Source: Chromobacterium sp. ATCC 53434 | GTDB lineage: Bacteria; Pseudomonadota; Gammaproteobacteria; Burkholderiales; Chromobacteriaceae | NCBI RefSeq assembly: GCF_002848345.1 | Contig: NZ_CP025429.1 | Location: 868,001-932,000, forward strand | Direction of reading: 5' to 3' | DNA: 64,000 nucleotides | Part shown: in pieces, positions 46,559-58,428 of the stretch | Layout of the letters: every line of letters begins with the position of its first letter | Numbering within the stretch: position 1 is the stretch's first letter | Position numbers and translations under genes: made by a program | Notes under the pieces: model-generated | Databases searched by the model: none | Told to the model about the DNA's origin: nothing | Seen by the model: the letters and a program-made list of their open reading frames with translations, nothing else

Positions 46559-47410
46559 TTACAGCGAGTGCTCAGGCCATGGATTCTGCTTGACCAGCCC
46601 GTCCAGCGCCTTGAGCGTGGTCAGCAGCTCCTCGACGCGGCTCAACGGCCAGGCGTTGGCGCCGTCGCACGGGGCGCTGTCGGGGGCGGGGTGCGTCTCC
46701 AGGAAGATGCCCGCCACGCCGGCTGCCACGGCGGCGCGCGCCAGCACCGGCACGAATTGGCGCTGTTGGCCGCCGCTGTCGCTGCGGCCGCCGGGCAGCT
46801 CCACCGAGTGGGTGGCGTCGAACACCACCGGGCAGTCGGCTTCGCGCATGATGGCCAGCGCCCGCATATCGGATACCAGGTTGTTGTAGCCGAAGGTGAC
46901 GCCGCGCTCGCAGGCGAGGAAGCTGTCCTCCTCCAGACCGGCTTCGCGGGCGGCCTGGCGCGCCTGGACGATGACCTGCCGCATTTCGCCGGGCGCCATG
47001 AACTGGCCCTTCTTGATGTTGACCGGCTTGCCGCATTGGGCGACCGCGCGGATGAAGTCGGCCTGGTGGGCCAGGAAGGCCGGCGTCTGCACGACGTCGA
47101 CGACGCTGGCCACCTGCACCACCTCGTTCTCGGTGTGGACGTCGGTCAGCACCGGCACGCCGATCTGGCGCCTGACCTCGTCCAGGATGCGCAGTCCCTG
47201 GTCTATGCCGAAGCCGCGGAAGGCGCCGGCCGCCGGGCGGCTGGCCTTGTCGTAGCTCGACTTGTAGATGAAGGGAATGCCCAGTCCGGAGGCGATTTCC
47301 TGCAGCCGGCCGGCGGTGTCCAGCGCCATCTGCTCGCTTTCCACCACGCTGGGACCGGCGATCAGGAACAGGGGCCGGTCAAGGCCGACTTCAAACCCGC
47401 ACAGTTTCAT
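46559..47410 (-). CDS. kdsA: 3-deoxy-D-manno-octulosonate 8-phosphate synthase
   Basis: Makes KDO-8-phosphate from PEP and arabinose-5-phosphate for lipopolysaccharide; 283 residues. Seen are [39 protein letters not shown] and [12 protein letters not shown]. It lies five bases after pyrG and 80 bases before eno, the conserved operon order. Confidence 0.97.
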   Translation of the reverse strand: MKLCGFEVGLDRPLFLIAGPSVVESEQMALDTAGRLQEIASGLGIPFIYKSSYDKASRPAAGAFRGFGIDQGLRILDEVRRQIGVPVLTDVHTENEVVQVASVVDVVQTPAFLAHQADFIRAVAQCGKPVNIKKGQFMAPGEMRQVIVQARQAAREAGLEEDSFLACERGVTFGYNNLVSDMRALAIMREADCPVVFDATHSVELPGGRSDSGGQQRQFVPVLARAAVAAGVAGIFLETHPAPDSAPCDGANAWPLSRVEELLTTLKALDGLVKQNPWPEHSL

Positions 47411-47415
47411 CGACT

Positions 47416-49086
<1,671 letters not shown>

Positions 49087-49260
49087 TTACCCTGAAATCG
49101 GCGGGAGTTGAATCACCTGATACCATCTTGTTGCAGGAAAGAATGCAACACTCTGCGATAAAGAGTGCCGATAGTGCTCGCGTCGTTGTGGCGAATCCGT
49201 TACAATGTTCGCCGACTGTTTCATTAGAGCGCGCCCGGCAGCTTTGGGTGCGTGTCCTGC

Positions 49261-49290
49261 TTGAATTTCTGGCTTTTTCTATGTTATAAA
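49261..49290 (+). promoter_or_regulatory. Sigma-70-type promoter of rpmB-rpmG
   Basis: TTGAAT (49261-49266), an 18-base spacer, TATAAA (49285-49290), 31 bases before the rpmB start codon. Fitting for a ribosomal-protein operon. Confidence 0.6.
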
Positions 49291-49321
49291 GCCAGCTTTT
49301 ACCGGTTTTGGGAGTTTAACC

Positions 49322-49555
49322 ATGGCGCGAGTTTGCAAAGTCACCGGCAAGCGTCCGATGACCGGGAACAATGTTTCCCACGCCAATAACAAGACGAAAC
49401 GTCGTTTCCTGCCGAACCTGCAATACCGCAAGTTCTGGGTGGAAAGCGAAAACCGCTGGGTGCGCCTGCGCGTGTCCAACGCCGCACTGCGTACCATCGA
49501 CAAGGTGGGCATCGATGTCGTGCTGGCTGATCTGCGCGCTCGCGGCGAGATCTAA
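49322..49555 (+). CDS. rpmB: 50S ribosomal protein L28
   Basis: Ribosomal protein of 77 residues: [23 protein letters not shown] and the ending [25 protein letters not shown] precedes the start. rpmG follows after 34 bases, the usual pair. Confidence 0.97.
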   Translation: MARVCKVTGKRPMTGNNVSHANNKTKRRFLPNLQYRKFWVESENRWVRLRVSNAALRTIDKVGIDVVLADLRARGEI

Positions 49556-49589
49556 GCGGTCAACCAGATAAAGCACTGAGGTATACATC

Positions 49590-49745
49590 ATGCGCGATAA
49601 GATCAAGCTGGAATCCACTGCTGGTACCGGCCACTTCTACACCACCACCAAGAACAAGCGCACCATGCCGGAAAAAATGGAGATCAAGAAGTTCGATCCC
49701 GTTGTCCGCAAGCACGTTCTGTACAAGGAAACCAAGCTGAAATAA
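49590..49745 (+). CDS. rpmG: 50S ribosomal protein L33
   Basis: Ribosomal protein of 51 residues starting [19 protein letters not shown] and ending [10 protein letters not shown]. The form without zinc cysteines. GAGG lies before the start. A strong terminator ends the operon. Confidence 0.95.
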   Translation: MRDKIKLESTAGTGHFYTTTKNKRTMPEKMEIKKFDPVVRKHVLYKETKLK

Positions 49746-49769
49746 GCTGGTTGCCTGTGGTAGGAAGAG

Positions 49770-49800
49770 CCCTTCTCTGGTGCACGGAGAAGGGTTTTTT
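49770..49800 (+). terminator. Rho-independent terminator of rpmB-rpmG
   Basis: CCCTTCTC (49770-49777) with GAGAAGGG (49787-49794), then TTTTTT. Confidence 0.92.
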
Positions 49801-49837
49801 GTTTGGCCGGCGGTTTTCGCCGGCAAGTGCGCGAAGC

Positions 49838-49868
49838 AAAAGGCCAGTCACTCGACTGGCCTTTTGTT
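49838..49868. terminator. Bidirectional terminator between rpmG and the glycosylase gene
   Basis: AAAAGGCCAGTC (49838-49849) with GACTGGCCTTTT (49854-49865), ACTC loop; works mainly for the leftward glycosylase transcript. Confidence 0.88.
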
Positions 49869-49886
49869 TTGCCGATGGCGGTTTCG

Positions 49887-50759
49887 TCAGTTTGCGGCCT
49901 GGCGGAACACCTTGTGCGCCAGCAGCAGGTCCTGCCAGGCCTTGGCCTTGTCCGGCTGATTGCGCAGCAGGTAGGCGGGGTGGTAGCTGACCACCAGCGG
50001 CACGCCCTGATAGCGGTGCACCTTGCCGCGCAGCCGGCCTATCGAATCCTCGGTTTCCAGCAGCGTCTGGGCGGCGAAGCGGCCCAGCGCGACGATCAGC
50101 GTCGGCTGGATATGGCGGATCTGCTGCAGCAGGTAGCCGTTGCAGGCGGCGATTTCGTCCGGGGCGGGATTGCGGTTGCCCGGCGGGCGGCATTTGAGGA
50201 CGTTGGCGATATAGACGTCCTTCTCCCGGTCCAGTCCGGCGGCCTGCAACATATTGTCCAGCAACTGGCCGGCGCGGCCGACGAAGGGCAGGCCCTGCCT
50301 GTCCTCGTTCTCGCCGGGCGCTTCGCCTATCAGCATCCAGCGCGCCTGCGGATTGCCGCGGCCGAACACCGTCTGGGTGCGGGTTTCGCACAGCCGGCAA
50401 TCCTGACAGCCGGCCACCTGGCTTTGCAGTTGCGGCCAGTCCAGCTGGGCGGACTCGACGCGGACCTCGGCGCGCAACGGCTCGGGCGCGAAGGCCGGTT
50501 CCGGCTGCGCCGTAGCAGCGGCCGCGATCTCGGCCGGAGGTGGGACGGCCGGCGCGGTTTCCCGTGGCATCGCCATTATCGCGTCGCCGGTGTGCGGCGG
50601 CTCGGGCTCGGCCGGCGCGGCGGCCATCGCCGCTTGTTCGGTACCGGCCTCTGGCGCGTGGCTCGGCAGCTGCGCCGGGTGTTGTTCGAACCAGCCGGCG
50701 CGCGGCCGCCAGGCCGGTCCCAGGCCCATTTCCTGTTGCAGCAGGTCGGCGCGGCTCAT
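49887..50759 (-). CDS. Uracil-DNA glycosylase, family 4 (4Fe-4S), with long Pro/Ala N-terminus
   Basis: Base-excision repair enzyme of 290 residues that removes uracil from DNA. Residues 1-105 are a low-complexity Pro/Ala/Glu extension. The catalytic domain has cluster ligands CQDCRLCETR and NVLKCRPPGNRNP, and the active-site loop GEAPGENEDRQGLPFVGRAGQLLD (pattern). It overlaps rimI by four bases, in the operon tsaB-rimI-udg. Confidence 0.92.
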   Translation of the reverse strand: MSRADLLQQEMGLGPAWRPRAGWFEQHPAQLPSHAPEAGTEQAAMAAAPAEPEPPHTGDAIMAMPRETAPAVPPPAEIAAAATAQPEPAFAPEPLRAEVRVESAQLDWPQLQSQVAGCQDCRLCETRTQTVFGRGNPQARWMLIGEAPGENEDRQGLPFVGRAGQLLDNMLQAAGLDREKDVYIANVLKCRPPGNRNPAPDEIAACNGYLLQQIRHIQPTLIVALGRFAAQTLLETEDSIGRLRGKVHRYQGVPLVVSYHPAYLLRNQPDKAKAWQDLLLAHKVFRQAAN

Positions 50760-51195
50760 AGTGACGCCTCCATCAGGATCGCGTGTTCGCGGCCGTGGGC
50801 GGCCGGGTAATAGTTCTTGCGCAGGCCGCACTGGTGAAAGCCGCAGCGCTGGTACAGACGGCGCGCCGGCGTATTGCTTTCGCGCACCTCCAGGAACAGC
50901 CGGCGGCAGCAGTCGTCGCGCAGATCGCCGAGCACCGCCTGCAGCAGGGCGAGGCCATTGCCGCGGCCCTGGTATTCCTTGGCGATGACGATGTTGAGAA
51001 CTTCCGCCTCGTCCAGCACGCGCATGATCAGCGCGAAGCCCAGCAGCGCGTCGGCGTCGTCGAACAGGCCGTAGCACGGATAGCCGGCGGCCAGGCTGTC
51101 GCGGTATTGTCCGACGCGCCAGCCATGCGGCGTGGCCTGCTGTTCCATGTCGGCCAGTAGTTGCGGATCGTCGGGCTGGAAGCGGCGGACGGCGC

Positions 51196-51199
<4 letters not shown>
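50756..51199 (-). CDS. rimI: Ribosomal protein S18 alanine N-acetyltransferase
   Basis: GNAT acetyltransferase of 147 residues: LNIVIAKEYQGRGNGLALLQ has the acetyl-CoA motif, ending REHAILMEASL. Overlaps tsaB and the glycosylase gene by four bases each. The tsaB-rimI pair is a common arrangement that supports this assignment. Confidence 0.92.
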
Positions 51200-51867
<668 letters not shown>

Positions 51868-51898
51868 TGGGCTTGATGCAACCTTGCGAGGTTGGGAA

Positions 51899-53122
51899 TT
51901 ATAAGCCCAGTTCCTCTACCCAGGCGAGCGCCGATATGTGAGCCTGATTCAACTGTTCGCTGGACAGGCCGAGTTGCTGGCACAACTGCGGCACGCCGTC
52001 GAGCGAGCCGTCCTCGCAGGCGCGGGCCAGTTCCAGGTAATGGCTCATCTCGCCGCGCTGGTGAAGCAGCGCGTCGGTGATCGGCGCCGGCAGCTGCAGA
52101 TGCTCGATGATCTTGTCCATGGTCATGTCGAACAGCACGTCCAGCAGGCTGAACAGGCCGACGATGAACAGATTGTCGTTGACGTCGTGGCGCTCTCCGA
52201 GCGCGACGCCCAGCAGCTCCATGAAGCGGCCGCGGGTGACGGCGGTCTTCTGCAGCGCCGGCGGCGCGTTGTTGTCGTCGGAGGCGGTGACCAGCAGCAG
52301 CGTCAGCCAGCGATACAGCTTCTGATAGCCCAGCACGGTGACGGCGTGGGAGAAGGAGCTGATCGTGGTGTTCAGACCGGCGGCGGCCGAGTTGACGTAG
52401 CGCAGCAGCTTGTACGACAGCGCCACGTCGCGTTTCAGCACCTGCTCGATGTCGCGGATGTCGGCATCCATGCGCAGCAGGTTCAGCAATTCCAGCGTGT
52501 TGTTGAAGGCCGGGTGTATCACCTTGGCCGCCAGCGTTTCCGGTTTGGCGAAGTAGTAGCCCTGGAAGCCGTCCATGCCCAACTCCTTGCACAGATGGAA
52601 TTGGGCGTGGGTTTCCACCCGCTCGGCGATGCGGATCAGCGGATAGCTGCGCAGCCTGGCGGCCAGCATCTGGAAGCGGGTGGTGTCCTGATTCTGTATG
52701 TCCAGCTTGACGTAGTTGGCTAGCTCGAGAAAGGCGGCGGCCGGCGATTCGAAACTGAAGTCGTCCAGCGCGATGCCGAAGCCCATCGAACGCAGATGGC
52801 GGGCGCGGGACAGCAATTCGTTGCTGGGCACGATGCGGGGAGACAAGTCGAGGATGATGCGGCGCGGCGGCAACAGCTCGAGAAAGTCGCTGTTCAGCAT
52901 CGTTTCGCCGACGTTGATGAAGGCGAGCTTGTTGCCGATCAGCCAGCTGGTGCCCATATTGTTCAGCGTGTTTACCAGCACGTCGGTGTCGGCTTGCAGC
53001 TCGGTGTGCTTGCCGACGCCGACGGCGTCGCTGCTGGGACGAAAAAGCAGCTCATAACCTATGAGCTGCTGATTGCGGTTCAGTACCGGCTGCCGGCCGA
53101 TGAAGGCGGTGTTCGAGGTCAT
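51899..53122 (-). CDS. EAL-HDOD signalling protein (YuxH type)
   Basis: Protein of 407 residues: an N-terminal EAL-like domain (FIGRQPVLNRNQQLIGYELLFR), with ELL in place of the catalytic EAL, so it is probably an inactive c-di-GMP binder, then an HDOD domain (LKRDVALSYKLLRYVNSAA). Such proteins tune motility and biofilm. It lies 19 bases after cheA on the same strand and most likely belongs to the chemotaxis operon. Confidence 0.9.
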   Translation of the reverse strand: MTSNTAFIGRQPVLNRNQQLIGYELLFRPSSDAVGVGKHTELQADTDVLVNTLNNMGTSWLIGNKLAFINVGETMLNSDFLELLPPRRIILDLSPRIVPSNELLSRARHLRSMGFGIALDDFSFESPAAAFLELANYVKLDIQNQDTTRFQMLAARLRSYPLIRIAERVETHAQFHLCKELGMDGFQGYYFAKPETLAAKVIHPAFNNTLELLNLLRMDADIRDIEQVLKRDVALSYKLLRYVNSAAAGLNTTISSFSHAVTVLGYQKLYRWLTLLLVTASDDNNAPPALQKTAVTRGRFMELLGVALGERHDVNDNLFIVGLFSLLDVLFDMTMDKIIEHLQLPAPITDALLHQRGEMSHYLELARACEDGSLDGVPQLCQQLGLSSEQLNQAHISALAWVEELGL

Positions 53123-53141
53123 AACTGCACCGTAGTGATGA

Positions 53142-55022
53142 TCAGGTGGCAATCACATCCGTTGTTCGTATCGCCGGGGCGTTGCTGTTTTCGCTGGAAG
53201 CGAGCAGATCTTCCATATCGAGCACCAGCACGACGGAGCCGTCGCCGGACAGCGTGGCGCCGGCGACGCCTTTCGGGCGGATGTTCTGCAACGGTTTGAT
53301 CACCACGTCGTCGCGGCCGACGAAGGAGTCGATCGCCAGGATGAACGATTTTTCCGCCGACTGCATCAGCACGCCGAAATGCGGTTTCTGCGTCGGGGCC
53401 CAGCCCAACAGGCCGGCCAGGGTCTTCAGCGGCAGGATTTCGTCGCGCACGACGATGGTCGGCTTGCCGGAAACCTCCTGGATGGCGCTGTTGTCGATGG
53501 TGATGATCTCGCGAACCATCGCCAGCGGCACCGCGAACGGCTGGTTGCAGGCGCGAACCACCAGCACCGGAAGAATGGCGAGGGTCAGCGGCAGCGAGAT
53601 GCTGATGCGGGTGCCTTCGCCGCCGACCGAATTGATGTCGATGCGGCCGTTCAGCTTCTGGATGTTGGTGCGGACCACGTCCATGCCGACGCCGCGGCCG
53701 GACACGCTGGAAATCTGGTCCTTGGTCGAGAAGCCGGGCAGGAAGATCAGCTGCAGGCACTGCTTCTCGTCCAGCGAGTTGGCGGTTTCCTGGTCGATCA
53801 GGCCCTTTTCGATGGCCTTGCGGCGCAGCGCGTCGGGATTCATGCCCTTGCCGTCGTCGGTGATCTCGATCAGGATGTGGTCGCCGACCTGTTCTGCGGT
53901 CAGCTGCACCAGCGCCTGAGGCTTCTTGCCGGCGGCGACGCGGTCTTCCGGCGACTCGATGCCGTGGTCGACGGCGTTGCGCACCAAGTGGACCAGCGGA
54001 TCGTTCAGATCCTCGATCATGGTCTTGTCGAGTTCGGTTTCCTCGCCGGACAACACCAGTTCCACTTCCTTGCCCAGCTGGCGAGCCAGATCGCGCGCCA
54101 AGCGCGGATACTTCTGGAACAGGCGGCCGATAGGCTGCATGCGGGTCTTCATCACCGCGTTCTGCAGGTCGCTGACCAACAGGTCGAGCTGGCTGATCGC
54201 CTCGTCGAGCGAGCGCAGCGTGTTGGTGTCGCGGTTGCCTTGCAGGATCTCGGTACGCAGCGTGGTCAGGCGGTTCTTGGTCAGGCCGATTTCGCCGGAC
54301 AGGTTCAACACCATGTCGAGACGCACGGTGTCGATGCGGATGGTGTTTTCCTGCGGGCCGCTGGCCGCCGGCGCGCCGCCGCCGGACGGTTTCGACGGCG
54401 CCGGTTTCGGCGCCGGGGGCTTGGCGGCGGGCGCCGCTACCGCGGTCGGAGCGGGGGCCGGAGCCGCTTGGGCTGCGGGGGCCGGCGCGGCGGCAGGCGC
54501 CGCTGCCGGCGCGACCGCCTGATACAGCTGGTTCCAGTCGGGGCCATTGCCTGCGGCGGCGGGGGCCGCTTCGGCCGCGGGAGCGGCAGGCGCCGCTGCC
54601 GGCGCGGCGGCGGGTTCGGCTACAAGCGGCTCGCCGGCCAGCGCGGCATCCAGCGCGGCCAGCACGCGGGCATCGGCATCGCCGGGCATCCGTCCCTGGC
54701 CCAGGGTGCCGAACATGTCGCGGACGATGCCGGTCGCGTCGAGAATGACGTCCATCACTTCCGACGTGATGTGCATTTCACCGTTGCGCAGCTTGTCGAA
54801 CAGATTTTCGGTGCGGTGGCACAGATTGACCATGGGGATGACGTTGAGGAAGCCGGCGCCGCCCTTGATCGTATGGAAGCCGCGGAAGATGTCATTGAGC
54901 AGAGCCTTGTCTTCCGGGCGCTTTTCCAGCTCGACCAGCTTGTTGTCCACATCGGACAGGAGGTCGGTAGACTCCATCAGGAAGTCCCCCAGCAACTCTT
55001 CCATGCCGCCAAATTCGCTCAT
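53142..55022 (-). CDS. cheA: Chemotaxis histidine kinase CheA (system 1)
   Basis: 626 residues. Hpt domain with phospho-His50 (FHTIKGGAGF); an Ala/Pro-rich linker of about 90 residues where a P2 domain would be; dimerisation helices (IDTVRLDMVLNLSGEIGLTK); kinase with N-box [15 protein letters not shown] and G-boxes ITDDGKGM and [10 protein letters not shown]; CheW-like P5. It transfers phosphate to CheY. Fifth in the leftward che operon. Confidence 0.96.
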   Translation of the reverse strand: MSEFGGMEELLGDFLMESTDLLSDVDNKLVELEKRPEDKALLNDIFRGFHTIKGGAGFLNVIPMVNLCHRTENLFDKLRNGEMHITSEVMDVILDATGIVRDMFGTLGQGRMPGDADARVLAALDAALAGEPLVAEPAAAPAAAPAAPAAEAAPAAAGNGPDWNQLYQAVAPAAAPAAAPAPAAQAAPAPAPTAVAAPAAKPPAPKPAPSKPSGGGAPAASGPQENTIRIDTVRLDMVLNLSGEIGLTKNRLTTLRTEILQGNRDTNTLRSLDEAISQLDLLVSDLQNAVMKTRMQPIGRLFQKYPRLARDLARQLGKEVELVLSGEETELDKTMIEDLNDPLVHLVRNAVDHGIESPEDRVAAGKKPQALVQLTAEQVGDHILIEITDDGKGMNPDALRRKAIEKGLIDQETANSLDEKQCLQLIFLPGFSTKDQISSVSGRGVGMDVVRTNIQKLNGRIDINSVGGEGTRISISLPLTLAILPVLVVRACNQPFAVPLAMVREIITIDNSAIQEVSGKPTIVVRDEILPLKTLAGLLGWAPTQKPHFGVLMQSAEKSFILAIDSFVGRDDVVIKPLQNIRPKGVAGATLSGDGSVVLVLDMEDLLASSENSNAPAIRTTDVIAT

Positions 55023-55063
55023 ATCTCACCCCACGCGTTCTGCGTTGTATTGCTTGCGTTGCT

Positions 55064-55828
55064 TTAGAAGCCCAGGCTTTCCAGCAGGTCGTCCACTTGC
55101 TGCTGGCTGTTGACCACATCGGTCCGGCCTTCCGGATTGATGACCGGGCCGTTGAGCAGGCTGGTATTCAGCTCTCCCTTTTTCTCATCGGGGGAGAACT
55201 CGATCAGGAAACTGACCAACTCGGTTTCCAGAATCTTGACCATGCCCATCATTTTCTTGATCACTTGACCCGTCAGATCCTGGAAATCCTGGGCCATGAC
55301 GATTTCAAGCAGCTGGGCATTGGTTGCCTGGGTTTGATTGGGCACGTCTTTCAAATACTGCTGGGTTTCCGCCGCCAGGTTTTTGAACTCTTCGATGCTC
55401 AGCAGATTGGCGAACAACTTTTCCCAGCGCTGGCTCAGCGCGATGGCCTGGCTTTCCAGATTGTCCTGGAACGGCTTGGCGATGTCGGTGGCGTTCAGCA
55501 CCCGCTCGGCGGAGTTTTCGGTCAGCGTGGCGATATAGGCCAGCCTGTCCTTGGCGTCCGGAATGGTTTCAGCCACTTTTTCCAGCGACTTGTCGTAGCC
55601 CAGATCGCGCAGGGCGTCGTGCATCTTGCGGGTCATCTGTCCGATATGTTCATACATCGTCGAAGGACTGGTCTCGCTCGAGAACAATTTTGCGCCAGCC
55701 TCTTGGTCTGCGGAGGCGGCTGCGGCGGGCGGTTCGGGTTCGCTATTTTGCTGTTGGGCGATGCTGTTGAACAGCTCCTCCAGCTCCGGCGAGTCTCCGC
55801 TGTCCATAATATGGTCCGGCACGTTCAA
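55064..55828 (-). CDS. cheZ: CheY-P phosphatase CheZ
   Basis: 254 residues, helical. The catalytic segment MAQDFQDLTGQVIKKMM carries the Asp and Gln used to dephosphorylate CheY-P; the C-terminus DDLLESLGF is the CheY-binding peptide. Between cheY and cheA in the leftward operon. Confidence 0.96.
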   Translation of the reverse strand: MNVPDHIMDSGDSPELEELFNSIAQQQNSEPEPPAAAASADQEAGAKLFSSETSPSTMYEHIGQMTRKMHDALRDLGYDKSLEKVAETIPDAKDRLAYIATLTENSAERVLNATDIAKPFQDNLESQAIALSQRWEKLFANLLSIEEFKNLAAETQQYLKDVPNQTQATNAQLLEIVMAQDFQDLTGQVIKKMMGMVKILETELVSFLIEFSPDEKKGELNTSLLNGPVINPEGRTDVVNSQQQVDDLLESLGF

Positions 55829-55866
55829 TCCTCCTCAATGCAAATGCGGGCAACCTTGCGCGATGC

Positions 55867-56262
55867 TCAGGCTGGCTTGTTCATGTTCTGGAAGATTTTG
55901 CTCATTTTCTCTTCCATGGTGGCAGCGGTGAACGGTTTCACGATGTAGCCGCTGGCACCCGCCATGGCCGCCTCGATGATGTTTTCTCTTTTGGCCTCGG
56001 CGGTGATCATCATGAACGGCAGATGCTTCAGCTGGGGATCCGCCCGCACTGCTTTGAGGAGCTCGATGCCCGTCATATTGGGCATGTTCCAGTCGGAGAC
56101 GACGAAGTCGAAGCTTTGGGTTTTTAGCTTATGCAGCGCGACCTGGCCGTCTTCGGCCTCGTCGACGTTGGTAAAACCCAACTCTTTCAGCAGGTTGCGG
56201 ACGATTCTGCGCATGGTGGAGAAGTCGTCCACGACCAGGAATCGCATATTCTTGTCTGACAT
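55867..56262 (-). CDS. cheY: Chemotaxis response regulator CheY (system 1)
   Basis: Stand-alone receiver of 131 residues with Asp12, Asp13, phospho-Asp57 (SDWNMPNM), Thr in MMITAEA and Lys in IVKPF. Near-identical in layout to E. coli CheY, which binds the flagellar switch. Followed by cheZ. Confidence 0.96.
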   Translation of the reverse strand: MSDKNMRFLVVDDFSTMRRIVRNLLKELGFTNVDEAEDGQVALHKLKTQSFDFVVSDWNMPNMTGIELLKAVRADPQLKHLPFMMITAEAKRENIIEAAMAGASGYIVKPFTAATMEEKMSKIFQNMNKPA

Positions 56263-56313
56263 CGAGGTATATCCTGAATTATCTATGTTCCATCAAGGCG
56301 CACATTGTAGCGA

Positions 56314-57255
56314 CTACCTTTGCAGGAATGGAATCAAAGTTTCTGCCAGTACGCCCGGGTCGAACTTGGCAACGTAGGAATCCACCCCGACACTGGAGCC
56401 CATCGCGCGATTGGCGTTGGACGACAGCGACGAGTGCATGATCACCGGAATGCCCTTGAAGCGCTGATCGGATTTGATCAGCTTGGTCAGTACATAGCCG
56501 TCCATTTCCGGCATCTCGGCGTCGACCAAAATGATTTTCAGGTAGTCGTGCAGGCATTCTCCCTCGGCCCAATTCCGGCCGGCCAGCACCTGCAGCCTGT
56601 CCCAGGCCTCGCGGCCATTGGTCGCCTGCTGGAACTTGATGCCCATCTTTTCCAGCACGCCGGTGATTTCCTTGCGAGCCACCACCGAATCGTCGACGAA
56701 GAAAATGTACTGGTCGCTTTCCATCTGCGCGGTCGGCACGTCCGGCAGCCGCGGCTCGCCGACGACGCTGGCCAGGATCTGCTCGACGTCCAGGATGGAG
56801 ACCAGTTTGCCGTTTTCCAGCTCGGTGACGGCGGTGATCAGGTTCTGGTTGGTGCCGGCCGCCGCCATGATGTTCTCGGGCGCGCGCACCTTGTCCCAGT
56901 CGACGCGGATGATGCGGTCCACCGAGTCCACCAGGAAGGCCTGGGTACTCTTGTTGAACTCGGTGACGATCATCGTGTCGAATTTGCTCTCGTTGTGATC
57001 ATGGCCGATGAACTTGGCCAGCGAGATCACCGGAATGATGTTGCCGCGCAACGACAGCACGCCTTCGACGCCGAACGGCATATTGGGCGTCTTGGTGATG
57101 GCCGGCGTCTGCGAGACTTCACGCACCTTGAACACATTGATGCCGAATGTCTCACGCGTTCCCAGCGAGAACAGCAGAATCTCCATCTTGTTGGAGCCGG
57201 CAAGCTTGGTCCTGGCGTCAACACTGGCAAGCAAGGAGGCGTCGGTGCTAGGCAT
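56314..57255 (-). CDS. cheV: CheV coupling protein, copy 1
   Basis: 313 residues: an N-terminal CheW-like domain (LLFSLGTRETFGINVFKVREV) linking receptors to CheA, and a C-terminal receiver (LVDAEMPEMDGYVLTKLIKSD) that takes phosphate, giving adaptation without CheB. Adjacent to a second CheV, about half identical by eye, so likely an old tandem duplication. Confidence 0.95.
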   Translation of the reverse strand: MPSTDASLLASVDARTKLAGSNKMEILLFSLGTRETFGINVFKVREVSQTPAITKTPNMPFGVEGVLSLRGNIIPVISLAKFIGHDHNESKFDTMIVTEFNKSTQAFLVDSVDRIIRVDWDKVRAPENIMAAAGTNQNLITAVTELENGKLVSILDVEQILASVVGEPRLPDVPTAQMESDQYIFFVDDSVVARKEITGVLEKMGIKFQQATNGREAWDRLQVLAGRNWAEGECLHDYLKIILVDAEMPEMDGYVLTKLIKSDQRFKGIPVIMHSSLSSNANRAMGSSVGVDSYVAKFDPGVLAETLIPFLQR

Positions 57256-57297
57256 GTCGTAATCCCTATCCCTTGAAAATCTTGGTGAAGACCGTGG

Positions 57298-58251
57298 TTA
57301 GCTGCTGGGTTCCAGTTTCAGCATCTGGCGCAGTTTGCTGGCTAGCTTCTGCGGTTCGAACTTGGAGACGTAGGAGTCTACGCCGACTGATTCGCCTAGT
57401 TTCTGGTTGGACGAGCCGGACAGCGACGAGTGCATCAGCACCGGAATGCCGGCGAAGCGCGGATCGCTCTTGATCATTTTGGTCAGCATATAACCGTCCA
57501 TTTCCGGCATTTCCACGTCGGTCAGCACCAGATGCAGATCGTCGGACAGTTTGCGTCCGGCCGCTTCCGCCTGCTGCGCCATCTTCTGCAAGTCTTCCCA
57601 GCCGCGCATGCCGTTGATGGCTGAGGTATAGCGGATGTTCATCACTTCCAGCGTGCGTTCGATCTGCTTGCGCGCCACCGCGCTGTCGTCGGCGAAGAAG
57701 ATGCGGCGCTCCTCCTTGACCGGTTCGATATTGATGAAGCTGTGGCCGTCGTCGATGATGCTGGTTTCCGCCAGCACTTTTTCCACGTCCATCATCATCA
57801 CCAGCGTGCCGTTGTCGAGCTCGGTGACGGCTGTCACCAGGCCCGCCATGCGGTTGGTGATCATGTCGGGCGGCACCCGCATCGCCGACCAGTCCAGCCG
57901 CAAAATCGTATCCACCGCTTCCACCAGGAAACCCTGGGTGTGACCGTTGTATTCGGTGACGATCATGATTTCGGGCCGGCTGCTGGTCACGATGCCGGCG
58001 TATTTGGCCAAGTCGATCACCGGTACCAGCGCGCCCCGCAGACTGACCATGCCTTCCACCGACGATGGCATTTCCGGCGCCGAGGTGATTTCCGGCGTGC
58101 GCATCACTTCACGCACTTTGAACACATTGATACCGAAAACTTCTTTACGACCGGTACGCTGATCATGCCCCAATGAGAACAGCAGGATTTCCAGCTTGTT
58201 GGTGCCCGCCAGTTTGGTTCTGGCGTCGATTTTTTTGAGAAGCTCTGACAC
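57298..58251 (-). CDS. cheV: CheV coupling protein, copy 2
   Basis: 317 residues with the same CheW-like plus receiver layout (LTDVEMPEMDGYMLTKMIKSD). First gene of the leftward che operon. The 177-base region upstream (58252-58428) is shared with the divergent kinase and holds a GATCATTATC patch but no recognisable flagellar promoter. Confidence 0.95.
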   Translation of the reverse strand: MSELLKKIDARTKLAGTNKLEILLFSLGHDQRTGRKEVFGINVFKVREVMRTPEITSAPEMPSSVEGMVSLRGALVPVIDLAKYAGIVTSSRPEIMIVTEYNGHTQGFLVEAVDTILRLDWSAMRVPPDMITNRMAGLVTAVTELDNGTLVMMMDVEKVLAETSIIDDGHSFINIEPVKEERRIFFADDSAVARKQIERTLEVMNIRYTSAINGMRGWEDLQKMAQQAEAAGRKLSDDLHLVLTDVEMPEMDGYMLTKMIKSDPRFAGIPVLMHSSLSGSSNQKLGESVGVDSYVSKFEPQKLASKLRQMLKLEPSS

Positions 58252-58428
58252 AGAAACCTCCGCAGCATCTTTTGGAATGGCGCACTACTTCCCTTTATAC
58301 GCCACGTATGAGTTTTTCCCGGTTTTTTTTGCTTGCCGCCCGGCAGGCTGCAAGTTGGCTGACCGTCAGCTGATCATTATCATACCGTTTAAGTGGTTTT
58401 TACAAATGACAGTGAAGCGGTGACGACT

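Noticed and set aside
58366..58390. Fur box in the cheV-kinase intergenic region
   Set aside because: GATCATTATC matches only about half of the 19-bp consensus and no iron gene is near.
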